IMG/VR virus record: IMGVR_UViG_3300031787_000417
Location: 1-35,888 of that record
DNA from: a virus
Direction: 5' to 3' (one strand)
Length of the DNA stretch: 35,888 bases
The stretch's first letter is position 1, and every line of letters starts with the position of its first letter. The notes under the pieces were generated by a model. It saw only the letters and a list, made by a program, of their open reading frames with translations, was not told the DNA's origin and ran no database searches. Of the stretch, positions 22,477 through 30,918 are shown one piece after another. The position numbers and the translations under genes were made by a program.

Positions 22477-22842
22477 ATGCGGCCCTCAATGTTTTTGCAA
22501 GAGTTTGCAGCAAATAATGATCAAGTAAAGTGCCGTTGTATTGGCTTCGAGGATTTTGGTGCACCCCTTGATACCGTAGCCAACGACGTACCTCTTCAAG
22601 ATATGTATAACACGGGTTTAGTCGCTCCCATGGATGGTATGCAACGTAACCCATTGAATATTGAAGGCCAAGGTTTGTACGGTCAGCGTCCAGGCTTAAC
22701 GGGTTACATTCCTTCCATGGAAGAAGGCATGAAATTATATGGTGCCACTCCTAAGCCCCCTAGTATTCAAGGTGATATTGAGGGTGAGCCAGATGAGACA
22801 GAACTTCTGCTTTCCGCCAAACGCAAAGGCTTGCTGCGTTAA
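22477..22842 (+). CDS. Hypothetical protein, 121 residues
   Basis: Contains PMDGMQRNPLNIEGQGLYGQ and PGLTGYIPSMEEGMKLYGAT stretches, with Gly/Pro/Met-rich composition and an acidic end. Not recognised. It diverges from the 107-residue gene across 37 bp. The composition suits a small virion or assembly protein. Confidence 0.55.
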   Translation: MRPSMFLQEFAANNDQVKCRCIGFEDFGAPLDTVANDVPLQDMYNTGLVAPMDGMQRNPLNIEGQGLYGQRPGLTGYIPSMEEGMKLYGATPKPPSIQGDIEGEPDETELLLSAKRKGLLR

Positions 22843-22875
22843 ATTTGCTAGGCTGTCTCAGTCGGCATTTTTACA

Positions 22876-23202
22876 ATGGACATGTTCCCTCCTGTTGACG
22901 TAACCAATGGGTGCGTAGATGGCGTTTGTCCAGTACCCTGGGTTACTATTAAACCACTTGAAACAACGCCCACAATCAAAGAGGATGTCGTAAATCATCC
23001 TTCCCATTACACCGATGGGGGCATCGAATGCATCGAAGCCATTGAGGCGGCTTTAACCAACGAAGAATTCCGTGGTTACTGCAAGGGAAATAACATAAAG
23101 TATATTTGGCGTGAGCGCCACAAAGGCGAGACAGAATCACTGAAGAAAGCACAGTGGTACCTAGATCGTCTTATTCAATTGGACGAAAGTCAAAAGGGAT
23201 GA
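22876..23202 (+). CDS. DUF3310 protein (nucleotide-kinase-like annotation)
   Basis: 108 residues. The C-terminal region VVNHPSHYTDGGIECIEAIE (residues 38-57), then GYCKGNNIKYIWRERHKGET and AQWYLDRLI, is the DUF3310 pattern common in phage proteins, often labelled nucleotide kinase without direct evidence. The N-terminal 37 residues are extra and hold two Cys (NGCVDGVCPV). It converges with the NblA-like gene; their ends overlap by 13 nt. Confidence 0.85.
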   Translation: MDMFPPVDVTNGCVDGVCPVPWVTIKPLETTPTIKEDVVNHPSHYTDGGIECIEAIEAALTNEEFRGYCKGNNIKYIWRERHKGETESLKKAQWYLDRLIQLDESQKG

Positions 23203-23486
23203 GCGTAGTGTAAATCGTCGTCATCGTCCGACTCGTCCTGCATACAAGCCAGGGCGAGTTCACTAAGTTCCAACTCACTAGGCAGATCCCACTCGATATC
23301 AATCCCTTCAGAACACATGATTTCTTTAACGGCTGCCCATTCCATCATCCGTTGGAAATACAGGTTTAACAGTGCCGCCTGCAGTTCTTCCCAACACATC
23401 TCCTCTGTTTGCAGCTCAGCTTTACGCATGGCAAACTGAAGTTCTAAAGGTAATTCAAACTCTTTACGTGTGGATTCGTTCTCCAT
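23190..23486 (-). CDS. NblA-like protein (phycobilisome degradation adaptor candidate)
   Basis: 98 residues. Residues 11-54 line up without gaps with the NblA/Ycf18 helix-turn-helix as I recall it: LPLELQFAMRKAELQ corresponds to the first helix (L..E..F..R..E), and EELQAALLNLYFQRMMEWAA corresponds to the second (LxxLYxQxM). NblA directs ClpC-type proteases to phycobilisomes, and cyanophages are known to carry it. Here there is an added C-terminal acidic tail (SELELSELALACMQDESDDD, about 70-90) that normal NblA of about 60 residues lacks. A candidate late promoter box is 19 nt upstream. An unrelated two-helix protein is the alternative. Confidence 0.5.
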   Translation of the reverse strand: MENESTRKEFELPLELQFAMRKAELQTEEMCWEELQAALLNLYFQRMMEWAAVKEIMCSEGIDIEWDLPSELELSELALACMQDESDDDDDLHYAHPF

Positions 23487-23505
23487 GGAAAGCCTGAGTA
23501 CTGCA

Positions 23506-23515
23506 TTTATTCTAG
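23506..23515 (-). promoter_or_regulatory. Candidate late promoter box (CTAGAATAAA)
   Basis: Minus-strand match to the recurrent box, 19 nt before the ATG of the NblA-like gene. Confidence 0.5.
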
Positions 23516-23519
23516 GACG

Positions 23520-24149
23520 CTAGTCACTTGAAAAGGCAGAGGCGTCGTCAAGCTTGAAACGGTTAGCAAATTCTGCAAGCGCATAGGGATTGATTGTCGC
23601 TTCCAAGGTTCGGATTGCTTCCGTCTCATGGGGCTTTGCACCATAGCTTCTGAACGCACGCAGCAGTACGTCTGTGGCAACCCAAGGTTTGGCTTCAACC
23701 TCGGCAAGGAATAGGTTGATCTCTTCTCTGCGTCGTTCCAGGAGGCCACCGATGACTTGGTGATCTGCATCAAAGACCCACCGTGCAATTTCTTCTGTTA
23801 CGCCAACGTAGTCATCGACTTCAAGACAGTCAATAATGGAGCTGTACAGAAAACTTTCCCAACCAACCGAATGACAGAACGAAAGTAATGCTTGGTGCAT
23901 GCACTCGTCCAAGCCTAGGTTCAACTTCAGAAGTTCGGTGTTTAGAACGGTGAGTTCATCGACAAGATACTCCAGGGCTTTGCGTTGTGTGCAGCACTGG
24001 GTTTTCTTTACAACACTGCCGTCAGGATAATACTGTGTACCAAATCCAATCGTGTATGGCTCTGCGCCTGTTTGAGGATCTGGATAAGCAAGTTCATTGA
24101 AACCTTCGTAACGACAAATTAAATCAATCGCTTGCTTGTAATTATCCAT
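23520..24149 (-). CDS. GH24 lysozyme (T4-type)
   Basis: 209 residues from ATG 24149. The catalytic region matches T4-type lysozymes: ICRYEGFNELAYPD gives E15 and D24 and YTIGFGTQY gives T33, the E-D-T triad with an insert (PQTGAEP) between D and T. The second half (LDECMHQALLSFCHSVGW) matches the usual helix with the N-A-L-SF pattern in a changed form. Residues about 150-209 are extra. It cleaves the glycan strands at lysis. A longer frame from 24278 would overlap the 40-residue gene and is rejected. A hairpin ends 1 nt before the ATG, which may delay translation. Confidence 0.88.
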   Translation of the reverse strand: MDNYKQAIDLICRYEGFNELAYPDPQTGAEPYTIGFGTQYYPDGSVVKKTQCCTQRKALEYLVDELTVLNTELLKLNLGLDECMHQALLSFCHSVGWESFLYSSIIDCLEVDDYVGVTEEIARWVFDADHQVIGGLLERRREEINLFLAEVEAKPWVATDVLLRAFRSYGAKPHETEAIRTLEATINPYALAEFANRFKLDDASAFSSD

Positions 24150-24150
24150 A

Positions 24151-24170
24151 GGGGTAACAAGTGTTACCCC
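24151..24170 (-). repeat. Hairpin abutting the lysozyme start codon
   Basis: GGGGTAACA and TGTTACCCC form a perfect 9-bp inverted repeat with a 2-nt centre (8 bp with a 4-nt loop in RNA), ending 1 nt before the ATG at 24149. No T-run follows. A TATACT -10-like element (24173-24178) could start transcripts within the 5' arm and so avoid the hairpin; that is inference. Confidence 0.75.
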
Positions 24171-24186
24171 CAAGTATACATAATTT

Positions 24187-24309
24187 TTACTTGCCTTGGC
24201 CGCGAGACAATTTACGTCCGTGGCTAGGACGTGAATGTTTGCCGTCGCCTTGACAAGTCTTCTTAGGCTTGGACTCAATCAGGATTGCGGTGGACTTGGG
24301 CTTTGCCAT
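24187..24309 (-). CDS. 40-residue basic protein
   Basis: It starts MAKPKSTAILIESKPKKTCQ and ends SHGRKLSRGQGK. This type (KSTA..ESKPKKT.QG...RGQGK) recurs in cyanophages as a small conserved hypothetical, from memory. It is strongly basic and may bind nucleic acid. Candidate late promoter 20 nt upstream. The lysozyme starts 37 nt downstream, so the two are probably on one transcript. Confidence 0.7.
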   Translation of the reverse strand: MAKPKSTAILIESKPKKTCQGDGKHSRPSHGRKLSRGQGK

Positions 24310-24329
24310 AGCGGTAAAAACTCAACGCG

Positions 24330-24339
24330 TTTATCTTAG
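24330..24339 (-). promoter_or_regulatory. Candidate late promoter box (CTAAGATAAA)
   Basis: Minus-strand match to the recurrent box, 20 nt before the ATG of the 40-residue basic protein, and so upstream of the lysozyme as well. Confidence 0.45.
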
Positions 24340-24346
24340 CCGATCT

Positions 24347-24643
24347 TTACCATTTCGTTTTATGCGACCAGTACCTTGCTGACATCTTGTCAGGGTTGGA
24401 ATCCTGGGCATTATGTCTGGCGTAATAAGATTTCTTACGTGCTTTATCCTTTGCTGTTGTTGGGTTTTTACCAGCGCCTTCTACGCCTTGTTGACCAAAC
24501 CTAATGATTTTTTCCTCGCCTCCTTCACATGCTTTGACAACGTGTGACTTAGTTGCATGACCAGGAGTTTTTCTTGGCTTGTTGCATTCCATGGAATCCT
24601 TGTGGATCTTGGCGGCACTAGCTGCTTTTTTGTGCTTACTCAT
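24347..24643 (-). CDS. Small conserved-looking basic protein (DUF6321-like)
   Basis: 98 residues. Motifs MECNKPRKTPGHATKSHVVK (about residues 18-37), then EEKIIRFGQQGVEGAGKNP, and near the end KKSYYARHNAQDSNPDKMSA plus RYWSHKTKW resemble a small phage family I recall as DUF6321. Cys, His and Lys rich, so nucleic-acid binding is plausible, but no role is known to me. It lies 2 nt after the 944-residue virion gene, as last gene of that operon. Confidence 0.7.
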   Translation of the reverse strand: MSKHKKAASAAKIHKDSMECNKPRKTPGHATKSHVVKACEGGEEKIIRFGQQGVEGAGKNPTTAKDKARKKSYYARHNAQDSNPDKMSARYWSHKTKW

Positions 24644-24645
24644 GA

Positions 24646-27480
24646 TTAGTACTTAGGTGTCAGGCCTTTAAAGGCACTGGTAAAACTGCCAAGAAAACCT
24701 TGGCCTGACTTTGATTTTGCAGTTACTGTATCTTCGGTATCATCGTCGTCATACAAACTGAAATAAGACTTATCTTCTGAAGAAGAGCTTGTTTTCTTTT
24801 TAGTTTCTTTAGGTGCTTTCTCATCGGCAGACAACGTTTCAATTGCTCCAAGAGCTTCGAATGGATCGCTGTTACTTAATTTACTAAACACACTACCTTC
24901 TTTAAACCCTTTACCAGCTTGTGTTAAAAGTTCCATGTCTTCTCGGTTTACATCCGGCATAAATTCTTTGTAAAAATCATCCTCTGTTCCAGAAAACCCC
25001 GCGTTTTTGAACACGTTATAGAGTTCAGTTTCATTTGGGTTAGTACGCGCCGCAGTGTCTTCAAGACGTTCAATATAGTCTACGCCAAGTTTTTCTTGTG
25101 TTACTTTTTCTTTCTTCTCGTTTAGATATTTAATTGCCTCACGTATCTTTGTTGCTTCTCCCGTTTGGAATGCTTCCTGAATATACTCCTTGACTTCTTC
25201 AATTCCCATTTCTTTGCCAGAAAGACCCATGGACTCAAGTACCTTTTCCCATTCGGCCTTGTTTTTTGTTGGGTCAATTCCCTCTAGCATTTTGTCCGCA
25301 TACTCTTTAGGCGTAACAAAGTTTAAAAATGACGCGCTACCTAAATTTACTTTTTCATTTGCAATAGCCGGAAGAATGCTGTCGTCAATAAATGACTGTG
25401 CCGCATCTAATGATAACTTATCACGCGCTGGGTCAAAACCTTGGTGCATTCCATATACTTGGTAATGTAGCTTTGCAAATTGTGATTTATCATTCACGTT
25501 ATAACCATATAAGTATGCTAACTGGTTCCAGGTGGCTGGAGGATTGCTCCCTGGCACGACCTGTTCACCATTCTTTTTTGCTGTTTCCCAATCTTCATTT
25601 ACTTTTGCTGCTTGTGCAGTATGCTTTTCAATACTTACATCTCCTCCTGAAGGATTAAAATAAAATTCAGAATCAAAACCAGAATCTCCAGATGATTTAA
25701 CGGTGTTTAACCATTGTTGAGCACGAAGATCTGCCAGGTTTTTCAAAGAACTTAATGCGCTTTGTGTTTGAAAAATGTTTTCTTCTCCTTGTGTTACATC
25801 CATGTAGCTCATAAACTCTGACATGGAACGAGATGCGTTAAACCGTGGGGTTAAATAGCGTTTAACATAGTCGTCTGCAAATTCCTTGTCTGCTACATAT
25901 TGTTTAGAAGCATCTTGCCAGTCCGAAAAAGTAGCGCCTTCTTCGTATCGTTTTGTCAAGGTTTCATCAAACCATTTTTGCCAGTTGTAAATTGTATTTG
26001 ACCTGGAAGGAATTCCAGTAACAGCAGAGAATTGTTTCTCTAAACTCTCTTCTGCTTTTTCTTGGTTTTGTCCTCCTAAAGAAAGAATACCGCCTACGCC
26101 TGTGTCTCCCAAGAGCGAATTAGAGAGCTCTTGGTTCATGTTAAAGATTTCACTAAAACCTGGCAAACCACTATAAAAATCAAACTGTTGCTCCTTGGCA
26201 CGTTGCTTCTTGTATTCTTTTAACGTCTCATTAAATGTATCAACGGTTAAAGATCTAAATTTGTCTGCTGCTTCTTGTTCTTTTGGCCCAAGTACTTTAC
26301 TCAATTTACCTTCGAGTATCGTATCTCCTCGTGACATTTTGACTTGGGACCGAATATCTTCTGGCAGTTGTGTAATAGAAGGAATTGCTAAATAGCCACT
26401 TGCACGATCTGCAGCATCTGCTGGAGACAACGAAGAAATCCATTGCCTCAAAACCTCAGGATCCTGTGCAGCTTCCCATTCTTTTAAATTACTGTAAGAG
26501 CCAAGGCCCATGACCTGATCGCGATACAGTTGATACTGCGCATCAGTCATTGGGGTTTCTTTGTATCCTTCAGCTTGTTCAGCTTTGGTAACTGCATTAC
26601 CCCGTTCAGTTTTACCGTTTACAACTGCATAGTTGTACTGTAAAAAAGTATCTTGGTCATACCTCCCAACTAATGAAACATCTTCGTATAGCTGTCCGCC
26701 AATGTTAATATTGCCATTAAGCGCTTCATTCCATTTATTAAACGCTTCTTGTCCTTGACCAGTTGTCATGTAATACGCGGGATCAAACGCACCCATTGGC
26801 GGTTGATATGCTTTATTACTTGTGGGGTCCCATTTGGAAACTTTTCCGTAATAGGCATTAACAAGATTTTGCGTTACGCCAGTGTTGCTTAAGATACTTG
26901 CTTCCGTTCCGCCCAGGTTGTTTAAAGCAGTTGCAATTGATTTGAAATCAGTTCCGTCGCTCTTGTTGTATCTATTGGCAAAATCAGTAAACGTTTTTCT
27001 TGCGGCTTCTCCCACGGCATTAGTGTTTACAGCGATGCTTCCATCGGGATTAATTTTAAATTGAGCGCCCCCTGGTAGAATCCGATATTCTTTATTTCCG
27101 CCACGTTTTTCCCAATGGTCGTAGCCAAAACCTTCTTGGGCGGTTTCATTGGTAATGGGTTTTCCACTGCCGTCTTGATATACGGGTAGTGTTGTATATC
27201 CGCCACGTCCTCCTGAGCCTGGTGCATCTGGCAAACCATTTGTGTTTATAACTTTTGGCGTTAAACGTCCTTCGTTTTTACCACTGTTTTGATAATGGTT
27301 GTACCCCCAATCCCATTTTGAAATTCCAGTTCTTCTATTCTCTGCTTGCCAGGCTTGGCTTAGATCTGACGCTGCATCAACATACTGAGACCAATGAATA
27401 TTGCTTCTGTCATTCAACCAACTATTGTAATTCTGTGCAATATCAGAATACGAAGAAACGTACTTATCAAAAACGCCCAT
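24646..27480 (-). CDS. Large putative internal virion or tail protein
   Basis: 944 residues from ATG 27480, chosen because it overlaps the HNH stop as TAATG with GGTGAG upstream; a GTG two codons earlier is possible. Hydrophilic and mostly helical, with repeated aromatic short segments early on (SKWDWGYNHYQNSGKNEG), many Asn/Gln/Tyr, long charged helices in the middle (about 360-640), and an acidic low-complexity end (YDDDDTEDT) before a hydrophobic tail. This is like the long internal or ejection proteins of podovirus-type heads. No catalytic motif is visible. It is the largest gene of the operon. Confidence 0.65.
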   Translation of the reverse strand: MGVFDKYVSSYSDIAQNYNSWLNDRSNIHWSQYVDAASDLSQAWQAENRRTGISKWDWGYNHYQNSGKNEGRLTPKVINTNGLPDAPGSGGRGGYTTLPVYQDGSGKPITNETAQEGFGYDHWEKRGGNKEYRILPGGAQFKINPDGSIAVNTNAVGEAARKTFTDFANRYNKSDGTDFKSIATALNNLGGTEASILSNTGVTQNLVNAYYGKVSKWDPTSNKAYQPPMGAFDPAYYMTTGQGQEAFNKWNEALNGNINIGGQLYEDVSLVGRYDQDTFLQYNYAVVNGKTERGNAVTKAEQAEGYKETPMTDAQYQLYRDQVMGLGSYSNLKEWEAAQDPEVLRQWISSLSPADAADRASGYLAIPSITQLPEDIRSQVKMSRGDTILEGKLSKVLGPKEQEAADKFRSLTVDTFNETLKEYKKQRAKEQQFDFYSGLPGFSEIFNMNQELSNSLLGDTGVGGILSLGGQNQEKAEESLEKQFSAVTGIPSRSNTIYNWQKWFDETLTKRYEEGATFSDWQDASKQYVADKEFADDYVKRYLTPRFNASRSMSEFMSYMDVTQGEENIFQTQSALSSLKNLADLRAQQWLNTVKSSGDSGFDSEFYFNPSGGDVSIEKHTAQAAKVNEDWETAKKNGEQVVPGSNPPATWNQLAYLYGYNVNDKSQFAKLHYQVYGMHQGFDPARDKLSLDAAQSFIDDSILPAIANEKVNLGSASFLNFVTPKEYADKMLEGIDPTKNKAEWEKVLESMGLSGKEMGIEEVKEYIQEAFQTGEATKIREAIKYLNEKKEKVTQEKLGVDYIERLEDTAARTNPNETELYNVFKNAGFSGTEDDFYKEFMPDVNREDMELLTQAGKGFKEGSVFSKLSNSDPFEALGAIETLSADEKAPKETKKKTSSSSEDKSYFSLYDDDDTEDTVTAKSKSGQGFLGSFTSAFKGLTPKY

Positions 27481-27818
27481 TAGCACTCACCAAAAATAAA
27501 AACAGATTGCTGTTGGATCCAGGCTTCAATCCTAGCAAGAGATGAAGAAGAAAAAAAAGATTGTCTCTCGTACCACTTCTTCATATCCTCTGATCCTTTG
27601 TTTGCGTTACAACGTCTGCAACAAGGAATCAAATTATGTCGATTAGAAGAACCCGACTTAAACCTTGGAATAATGTGATCAAGGCTTGACGCCGAGTCAC
27701 CACAGTATCCGCATTTGTGATCCCAGGCTTCATATATACTTTGTCTAAAACGTTTTTTGGCAAGCTTTGGAGTTAGTTCAACTAGCAGGGCGAGGGGCTC
27801 GTGCTCGTTGCAAAACAT
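27480..27818 (-). CDS. HNH endonuclease inserted in the virion operon
   Basis: 112 residues. The core is a classic McrA-type HNH: CGYCG (about residues 36-40), LDHIIPRFKSGSSNRHNL (46-63), then CCRRCNANKG (66-75). The enzyme cuts or nicks DNA. The gene sits between two virion genes on the same strand and its stop overlaps the start of the 944-residue gene (TAATG), as expected for a homing endonuclease inserted without breaking expression, or for a packaging-linked HNH. No intron signs are seen. Confidence 0.88.
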   Translation of the reverse strand: MFCNEHEPLALLVELTPKLAKKRFRQSIYEAWDHKCGYCGDSASSLDHIIPRFKSGSSNRHNLIPCCRRCNANKGSEDMKKWYERQSFFSSSSLARIEAWIQQQSVFIFGEC

Positions 27819-27853
27819 GCTGTCAATGGCCGTTAACTTATTCTAAGCTCACC

Positions 27854-29398
27854 TCATGGTTGCGAACGATTGCCATACTGATCAATCATTGTGAAATTTT
27901 GTACTTCAATCCGATCTGTTGCAAAGTTAAATAAACGCTGCAACATCGGATACACAGATAACGATTGGCAGTTGTAAGGAGGTACATCCATTCTTGACAG
28001 TGACTCCCTGGCAAGCTTATCCTTTTTAATTGCGTCTATTTCACTATCTGTCTTTGCCACTAGTTGTCTTTCCCATTCAGCCATGCTTTCTATGTCTGTT
28101 GGAAAATCAGATGGCTCAGGAGGAAATACGCGATCTGCAAACTTAAGCGAATAGATATGTTTGCAATAACGCAGCTCGTCTAAAACAGGTGACCATCTGT
28201 CTTCAAGAGTTACTAGCGTAATCTGTGGAATGGAACTGCTATCAAGTGTCTCCGTAACAGACGTATAGTCAGCAAAGGTTGGCATGCCTTCTGCAGAAGA
28301 GCCTTGAGTACCGAGGTTATCGGTGCTGCGTGTATAAGTACCGCCAAAGTCTGCATAAAGTCCTGGGCTGTCCCTCGTCGCATCACGACTGATAACACGA
28401 TCTGTTGTGACTTGATTCGTCAAATCAAACGAAGGAGGTGCTGTAATTTCTAATGTGAGATTGATGGAAGGATCTACTTGTGCGGGAGTTTTCAAGATAC
28501 CATCACGTTTGGTAAGTTCAAAACGACCTGGTTTAACCGTGGCAATATTAGTGCGTGGAAATAACTTCCTTGGATTCTCCGAGGATACATAGAAGTAGTC
28601 TCGCCGTGTAAAGTCTTGGCATGTGCAACTGTATCGCGCACCAGAGTTTAGATAGCGTCCTGGAGTAAATCCAATAGGTGAAGGAGTTACAAAGTTTTCA
28701 TCTGGTGTTGCTTGTACGGAACCCGACTTTCGGAACTTAAGAATACCAGTGGTTTCGTTGATGTCTAGTAACACTGCGGATACATAGCCGTACCGTGTTT
28801 GCGTATTGGGATTGATCGTATCAACTTCAATTAACTCACCACCGGAAGCAACAATACGATCCTCAAACACTTCCGAGATTAAAGGCTTTTGTCCACCAGG
28901 GAAAAAGAATGGTGGTGGCAGTGGGTTTGATGAGCTCCAGGTGCCTGTCAATTTTACGTACCAATAGTTCTTGTCTTCTGTTACTGATTCAACAGATAAG
29001 TTACTGGTGCTTACGGGGTCGGTGTATAAGTCAGTTCTGATGGCTCCTGCATAGCGCCACAAGCACCAATGCATACCAAGCTCTCGACTCTTCGTTGGGA
29101 AGCCAATAAACGCTCCCTGGATAACAATGGGAGGACTAGGAGCAAATACAACGTCTGGAATATTGTATTCAAACTCGTATGTAAAGTATTGTCCGTTTGA
29201 ATAGATTTCGTAACCCCTACGCCAACGTGCCCATGCTGACTCCCTATCAATCGTCCAAATTGAACCAGGGAGTGATCCTTTGGAAAACTCCCCTTGAATT
29301 GGTTTTACTTCCTTGGGATTAATCTGATCTTTTACCTTGCCAAAGTCACCAAAAGAATTTGTTCTTTGTCCGCCGAAAGAGTTGCCTCTCTTTGACAT
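27854..29398 (-). CDS. Putative virion structural protein, 514 residues
   Basis: Beta-rich with many Thr, Ser, Pro and Tyr. The N-terminal region is Gly/Ser/Phe rich (GNSFGGQRTNSFGDFG). A CxC pair (YSCTCQDFTRRDYF) is unusual in such a protein. The last 100 residues are helical. The position and composition suggest a tail or neck component. The start ATG 29398 lies 2 nt from the stop of the upstream gene, so it is coupled. Confidence 0.65.
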   Translation of the reverse strand: MSKRGNSFGGQRTNSFGDFGKVKDQINPKEVKPIQGEFSKGSLPGSIWTIDRESAWARWRRGYEIYSNGQYFTYEFEYNIPDVVFAPSPPIVIQGAFIGFPTKSRELGMHWCLWRYAGAIRTDLYTDPVSTSNLSVESVTEDKNYWYVKLTGTWSSSNPLPPPFFFPGGQKPLISEVFEDRIVASGGELIEVDTINPNTQTRYGYVSAVLLDINETTGILKFRKSGSVQATPDENFVTPSPIGFTPGRYLNSGARYSCTCQDFTRRDYFYVSSENPRKLFPRTNIATVKPGRFELTKRDGILKTPAQVDPSINLTLEITAPPSFDLTNQVTTDRVISRDATRDSPGLYADFGGTYTRSTDNLGTQGSSAEGMPTFADYTSVTETLDSSSIPQITLVTLEDRWSPVLDELRYCKHIYSLKFADRVFPPEPSDFPTDIESMAEWERQLVAKTDSEIDAIKKDKLARESLSRMDVPPYNCQSLSVYPMLQRLFNFATDRIEVQNFTMIDQYGNRSQP

Positions 29399-29400
29399 GA

Positions 29401-30189
29401 TTAGAAGAAACCGCCTTCAGCGTAGACGTGTGCACCTGGGATGTATCCAGATGCGTTAGGACCGTCAGGAAACACGCCTACGTACAAACGGTCGCCACGT
29501 TCCAGGTAAATACCACGGTTGCGTAACGGAGCACCAGCAGAGAGCCCTGAGGCGTTACCAGCGGCTGGGTTGGGTGCCGCAAGTTGAGGCATCACATCCG
29601 AACAATCAACTTGTTGTGTGTTGGCAGGAACACGCTTGGCAAGTACAACTTTGTAGTCGCCACTCGCTGGGATAGGCTGCGTGGTACCACGGGTCTGATA
29701 GACGACAAATGTTACTTCTGGCTGGTACGGACCAACGGTACCGCCGTAAGAAAAACCACTTGCGTCAGGCGTCGCAACACCAGAGTACCGAATGGTTCCC
29801 ATGGTACCGGTAATTGCCGTCGCACCTGTATAGGTGTAGTACCCAAGTCCACTCTCTGCTGCTGGAGTGTTAAGTCCAGTGGCCGTAATAAAAACAGTCT
29901 GGCCACTTACCAGTCGGATGCGTGTGCCAGTGGTTGTGGAATCAAGGGTGTAGTCAGGATTGCGATAGTAGTCATTACGAACAATAGTGATGGAGTCGAC
30001 AACACCACCACTATTATTGTCTTCTTGAAGTGCAGCATCCATATCGACAAGGATCGAAGGAGCTTGTCCGCCTTGCACAAAGAGTGTGTTAGCGGATGCG
30101 CTACCAACGGTCTGAGTCGTGACTCGTACCGAATCAAAAAGAGGCCTGTCAACTAACAGGGGCTGCTTATTTGTATTTGTCGAAGCCAA
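29401..30189 (-). CDS. Putative virion protein, 262 residues
   Basis: Gly/Thr/Ala/Val rich with short beta strands (GTRIRLVSGQTVFITATGLN) and no membrane segment. It starts at TTG 30189, the only start after an in-frame stop; no strong ribosome site is seen. A TATAATGG box lies 23 nt upstream (30212-30220), which differs from the common late box. Possible tail tube, head decoration or fibre component. Confidence 0.6.
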   Translation of the reverse strand: MASTNTNKQPLLVDRPLFDSVRVTTQTVGSASANTLFVQGGQAPSILVDMDAALQEDNNSGGVVDSITIVRNDYYRNPDYTLDSTTTGTRIRLVSGQTVFITATGLNTPAAESGLGYYTYTGATAITGTMGTIRYSGVATPDASGFSYGGTVGPYQPEVTFVVYQTRGTTQPIPASGDYKVVLAKRVPANTQQVDCSDVMPQLAAPNPAAGNASGLSAGAPLRNRGIYLERGDRLYVGVFPDGPNASGYIPGAHVYAEGGFF

Positions 30190-30227
30190 GGGTCTACAGC
30201 ACTAATATCCACCATTATACCTGAGTT

Positions 30228-30905
30228 TCAATAACCAGGTGTAGATAATGGATTGGTTATAACACCTAGATTCTTGCTCATGCTACCTAAGAATTCTGCA
30301 AATCGTTGACCTGCATTTTTAGGTTGTGGTGCACTTTGCATAGCTTGCTGCATCAACTTGATACCCATTGCTTCTTCAAGCGTAGGTCCATACACAGGTG
30401 CAGAGCCCGCTACTTGTGGTGCTGGCGCTGCGACAGAAGGTTGTCCGCCAACGTCAAGAGGATCTCCTAACACACGTTGTGCGTTAGCGTATAGATCGCC
30501 TCCTTTTCTAAAACGTGGCAATGCCCCACGGACAGATGTACCGAAAGAATCCTTTGCTTCTAGAGAAACATTTGGATTGCCGCCAAGGACCGTGGCATAT
30601 GCACGATCAATACCCATGCCTGGTTTAAAACCTCTGTCTTCAAAATACTTCAAAACAGCAGGCATTTGACCAGCCCTTGTTTGAGGACCAGTAATTCCGT
30701 ATAGTTTTTGTTCGTTTTGTCCAAACTGAATTAAACCTTTGTGCCGTCCTCCTGCGCCCCCTACAATGTTAGGATCCATATTCATCCCTGATTCCAGGGA
30801 TAAAAATGCGCCAAACTCATATGGATCTAAGCCAAGGCGCTTAGCTCCTTCAAAGATTGCTTGCCTTTCGTTTGTAGGAAGAATTCCAACTCGTGGTGTG
30901 GCCAT
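30228..30905 (-). CDS. Virion-associated lytic transglycosylase-like protein
   Basis: 225 residues. Residues 28-60 (FLSLESGMNMDPN, then GGAGGRHKGLIQFG) match the SLT/lysozyme-fold layout, with catalytic Glu E38 in the LSLESG motif and a following G-L-I-Q-F-G strand. The rest (about 130-225) is Pro/Gln/Ala rich and likely unfolded or structural. Such proteins locally open the cell wall during DNA entry. It is third of the murein-degrading proteins in the window. Confidence 0.75.
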   Translation of the reverse strand: MATPRVGILPTNERQAIFEGAKRLGLDPYEFGAFLSLESGMNMDPNIVGGAGGRHKGLIQFGQNEQKLYGITGPQTRAGQMPAVLKYFEDRGFKPGMGIDRAYATVLGGNPNVSLEAKDSFGTSVRGALPRFRKGGDLYANAQRVLGDPLDVGGQPSVAAPAPQVAGSAPVYGPTLEEAMGIKLMQQAMQSAPQPKNAGQRFAEFLGSMSKNLGVITNPLSTPGY

Positions 30906-30918
30906 GGCAATTAGGTCC

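Noticed and set aside
24150-24278. Longer N-terminus for the lysozyme, starting at 24278
   Set aside because: It would cover the 40-residue gene in another frame; the GH24 domain begins right after ATG 24149.
29584-30156. Plus-strand frame opposite the 262-residue virion gene
   Set aside because: Antisense shadow with Cys/Thr/Arg-rich composition typical of a reverse reading of a Gly/Thr/Ala gene.
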